From contig JAEWQB010000024.1 of assembly GCA_023460395.1 (NCBI GenBank), forward strand, positions 283,867 through 347,866: a stretch of DNA of 64,000 bases. Reading direction: 5' to 3'. The translations under genes were made by a program, and so were the position numbers. The notes below the pieces were generated by a model. The model was not told the DNA's origin and ran no database searches. It worked only from the letters and a program-made list of their open reading frames with translations. The stretch comes from Pseudomonadota bacterium (GTDB lineage: Bacteria; Desulfobacterota; Desulfovibrionia; Desulfovibrionales; Desulfovibrionaceae). This document shows positions 61,749 through 64,000 of the stretch, piece by piece (position 1 is the first letter of the stretch; every line of letters begins with the position of its first letter).

Positions 61749-62186
61749 CTACTCGTCTTGCACTTTGCCGCGCAGACGTTTGGTCTGACTCCTCTGCTTT
61801 TTGGTGCTCAGGCGGCGAGTTTTGCTGGCAAGAGTCGGGCGTGTGGATCTGCGCGGGGCGTGTCGGGAAAGGGCTTTTTCTAAAAGGGCCAAGGCCCGTT
61901 CCAGCGCTTCTCTCCGGTTGGCGTGCTGGCTGCGGTGAGTGTCGCAGGAGACAGAAAAAACGCCTTCGCTGTCCATATATCCCGCCAGTTTTTCCCGGAT
62001 TCGTTCCCGTTGCGTTTCGGTAAGCGAGGGAGAATGCGCCACATCAAAACGGAGTGTAACGCGGGAGCTTGTCGTGTTCACATGCTGTCCGCCGGGGCCG
62101 GATGCGCGGGAGGCTGTGTAGGAAAATTCGGTTTCGTCGAGAGTCAGTGCCGGAGAGTGCGCCGGAGCGAGAGAAAAGAGAGCCAT
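61749..62186 (-). CDS. arfB: Alternative ribosome-rescue factor ArfB (YaeJ)
   Basis: This peptidyl-tRNA hydrolase rescues stalled ribosomes. The 145-residue protein has SRASGPGGQHVNTTSSRVTLRF, with the GGQ motif, and the basic C-terminal tail (KTRRLSTKKQRSQTKRLRGK) that enters the mRNA channel. Canonical length. It lies 14 bases downstream of a PilZ gene and may be cotranscribed. Confidence 0.93.
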   Translation of the reverse strand: MALFSLAPAHSPALTLDETEFSYTASRASGPGGQHVNTTSSRVTLRFDVAHSPSLTETQRERIREKLAGYMDSEGVFSVSCDTHRSQHANRREALERALALLEKALSRHAPRRSTRPTLASKTRRLSTKKQRSQTKRLRGKVQDE

Positions 62187-62200
62187 GTGGGGTGCCAGTG

Positions 62201-62605
62201 TTAGCGGTTATCGCGCAGGGTTTTTTCGATAAGACGGGTCAGCGCTTGCTGCGTGTCCCAATCGATGTCCAAAAACTGTAATCCAATCAAATAATTGCCG
62301 TAAGAACTCTCTACCCACGTCACTTCGGCAATGGCGGTGAGATACTGTTCATAGTCGTTTTCGTGATGTTTAAAAAATCCGCCGGAAAATTTGTTTAATG
62401 TGGGGATGTTAACGCGGACTTGGAGTTTCGCCCCTTTTTCAAAGAGAGAGGGCGACTCAATGCATAGTCCGCCACAGCTTATGTCTACACAGGTGGTTTC
62501 TACTCTGGGATTTGCAGCTATGGGGAAACAAAATTCAAAGGCCTGAACGGAAAAAGGTTTGGGGAGGCGGACAAATTCTCGACGGTCTTCGGTGGTCAGA
62601 CGCAT
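62201..62605 (-). CDS. PilZ-domain protein
   Basis: This 134-residue protein has DRREFVRLPKPF (RxxxR) and VDISCGGLCIES (DxSxxG), the c-di-GMP motif pair of PilZ. The ATG has AAGGAGG four bases upstream. A longer upstream frame was rejected. The role is presumably c-di-GMP signalling. Confidence 0.85.
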   Translation of the reverse strand: MRLTTEDRREFVRLPKPFSVQAFEFCFPIAANPRVETTCVDISCGGLCIESPSLFEKGAKLQVRVNIPTLNKFSGGFFKHHENDYEQYLTAIAEVTWVESSYGNYLIGLQFLDIDWDTQQALTRLIEKTLRDNR

Positions 62606-63086
62606 GGGTCCTCCTTGGCCGTTGGAAGGTGGGCAAGGCACGTGGCGCGTACCTCGCGGGAAAAGAATTGCGCCGATACTAACAAACTCTTCACATGCAT
62701 GACAACTCACTATGCCGAATTTGCTCTGCCCGAAAGGCAAACGGCCTGTTCGTTTCATGGCACATGCCACTACAGCGATTCTTTCTTTGCCATTCCATCC
62801 CAAGTAAAACTTTTTGTCGCAAATCATAATTTGACTGCGCGCTTGTGCAGGTGAGTACATAGCTGAAAACAGTTTCTGCGTGTCCTTCGGATAAGTAACG
62901 TTCCCAATCAAGAATCCAGAGCAAAAAATACAGATAGATAGCTATGTCGCTAAGTCTCTATGCTCGTGTATGGCTCTTTCCCTAAAAATTATACGCTGTA
63001 CTGGTTGTATATAGTAAAAATATATGGTGATATACGCATGGGTGCATACAGTGGAGTGAAATTAACTGCCTTTGGGGAGGTTGAGA
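62606..63086. other. Intergenic region between PilZ gene and lipoprotein gene
   Basis: About 480 bases, AT-rich towards the right end where the lipoprotein promoter should be. Short open frames in both directions have no support. No RNA or repeat was identified. Confidence 0.45.
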
Positions 63087-63884
63087 ATGAGACATGCTGT
63101 TCATATCATTGTCGTGTTTGTATGTATGACGATTGTTTCTGGATGTGCGACGACGACTCGGAATACCCAAGAAAAAGTAGCCTCGCTGTATACGCAAGGT
63201 CAATATGAAGAGGCATCGAAAAGCATTGAAAACAAATCTCATAAGATGCCTATGGTGCTCGATGGCGCCAATGTTATGTTTATGGCGGGAAAATATGAAC
63301 AGGCAGTCTCCTTGTTGGACGAAGCGGAACTTGCCTGCAAGGATGACGATACGGAGCATACACTCGTAGCTGCGGGTAAATTTATCGGCGAAGCCTTGTT
63401 TAATCGTGAATTTATGGACTACGAGCCTCGCACGTGCGACAGGGTGCTTATCAATACGTATAAGGGACTCGCCCAAATGGCACTGTTGGATCAACAGCGC
63501 GCACGGGTGGAGTTTAATCGCGCGTATGATAGGCAACGTCGCGCTGTTGAGGAATTTGCGAAGGAGATTGCGGCGGAACAGGAAAGGTTGGCTGAAGAGC
63601 AAAAAACGGCCACCCCGAAAGAAAGACCTTCAGATTTAGACTTCGCCCGCACTAAAGAATCCTGCGCAGCTCTTGTGCAGGACAATATGCCGGAGATGAA
63701 AGAATGGCAGGCGTATCCAGATTTTGTGAATCCCTACACGACCTATCTCGCCGGGCTTTTTTTTGCTCTGAACGGTGAAATGGCAAGCGATTTTAGCAAG
63801 GCATCAACATTACTCAGGCGGGTTGACGCGATGGTTCCCCGCAACAAAACCGTGCAGCACGACACCGCAATGGCCCTGACCTAA
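63087..63884 (+). CDS. TPR-like lipoprotein, possibly C-terminally truncated
   Basis: The N-terminus has a signal and lipobox (CMTIVSGCAT), then TPR-like helices such as SLYTQGQYEEASKSIE and FNRAYDRQRRAVEEFAKEIAAEQERL. The layout and later PYTTYLAGLFFALNGEMASDFSKA resemble the COG3014 lipoproteins, which are longer (inference). Directly after the stop, a frame reads IERRGPIEAFLGRNREK, which might belong to the missing C-terminus. GGGGAGG precedes the ATG at 6 bases. Confidence 0.75.
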   Translation: MRHAVHIIVVFVCMTIVSGCATTTRNTQEKVASLYTQGQYEEASKSIENKSHKMPMVLDGANVMFMAGKYEQAVSLLDEAELACKDDDTEHTLVAAGKFIGEALFNREFMDYEPRTCDRVLINTYKGLAQMALLDQQRARVEFNRAYDRQRRAVEEFAKEIAAEQERLAEEQKTATPKERPSDLDFARTKESCAALVQDNMPEMKEWQAYPDFVNPYTTYLAGLFFALNGEMASDFSKASTLLRRVDAMVPRNKTVQHDTAMALT

Positions 63885-64000
63885 ATCGAGCGGAGGGGGC
63901 CCATTGAAGCCTTCCTCGGCAGAAACCGGGAGAAGATTGACTCCAAAAATGGTGCGATGGGGACAGCTTGATCGCTGAAGCGTGATAATGCTGCTCGTTT
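63885..64000. other. End of window, no intact gene
   Basis: No full gene is in the last 116 bases. The frame after the lipoprotein stop might be a remnant of its C-terminus (see findings). Confidence 0.4.

Noticed and set aside
61656..61883. 75-residue plus-strand open frame
   Set aside because: It overlaps arfB on the opposite strand, which has clear motifs.
62606..62911. N-terminal extension of the PilZ protein by 102 residues
   Set aside because: No family similarity, and the internal ATG has AAGGAGG directly before it.
1..64000. CRISPR array, prophage or insertion sequence
   Set aside because: No regular spaced repeats, transposase, integrase or phage structural genes were seen anywhere in the window.

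Overview
The window looks like a piece of a Desulfovibrionaceae chromosome (sulfate-reducing Desulfobacterota). The main reasons are a Tat-exported split-Soret dihaem cytochrome c, a MucR-type zinc-finger regulator, a DUF116 membrane protein, a rhodanese-fused CoA-disulfide/persulfide reductase, and the order dnaA-dnaN-gyrB-gyrA followed by a TPR lipoprotein. Most of the DNA is moderately GC-rich; two patches of the glycan cluster are strikingly AT-rich. The species cannot be named from the sequence alone.

Positions 1-16.8 kb hold a surface-glycan or flagellin-glycosylation region. It has two CMP-sialate-synthetase-like nucleotidyltransferases around a DUF115-like protein, several family 2 glycosyltransferases, two enzymes with CDP-glycerol phosphotransferase (TagB/TagF-like) domains, one of them fused to a family 8 glycosyltransferase, two MobA/LicC-like nucleotidyltransferases, a HAD phosphatase, a radical SAM protein and two methyltransferases. 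Together they suggest that CDP-activated alcohols are made and transferred to a glycan through phosphodiester links (inference). Core genes (infA, initiator tRNA, a phosphoesterase, ygfA, pgeF) are embedded between the two halves.

From 16.9 to 33 kb the genes are mostly housekeeping: a zinc-ribbon/PilZ protein, mutY, a dus-yfcE-hsp20-hsp20-Trm112 run on the minus strand, a PHP phosphoesterase, a U32 protein, glnA, the split-Soret cytochrome, a GntR regulator, rsmB, a diguanylate cyclase and hldA.

From 32.6 to 35.2 kb lies the chromosome partition locus. parB and parA are on the same strand but separated by an opposing zinc-ribbon gene, and two parS sites lie upstream of parA. Further on come a UDP-glucuronate 4-epimerase, DUF116, a candidate ~190-nt RNA gene, HU, a MerR-like coiled-coil protein, MucR, a VOC protein, the persulfide-reductase-like enzyme, and def-fmt.

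The stretch 44.9-53.7 kb is the replication origin neighbourhood: dnaA, dnaN, gyrB, gyrA and a TPR lipoprotein run leftward, and a ~520-bp non-coding region beside dnaA with a DnaA-box pair is the best oriC candidate. To its right are an M23 peptidase, a phosphate module (phoR, pit, DUF47/PhoU-like, with a Pho-box-like site), YnfA, a 520-residue MerR-like protein with an unusual C-terminus, arfB, a PilZ protein and a lipoprotein that may be truncated.

The most interesting non-routine signals are: a two-copy intergenic hairpin motif with a compensatory base-pair difference, one copy lying in the putative small RNA; the CDP-alcohol decoration genes in the glycan cluster; the split parA/parB arrangement; and two MerR-headed proteins without a recognised effector domain.
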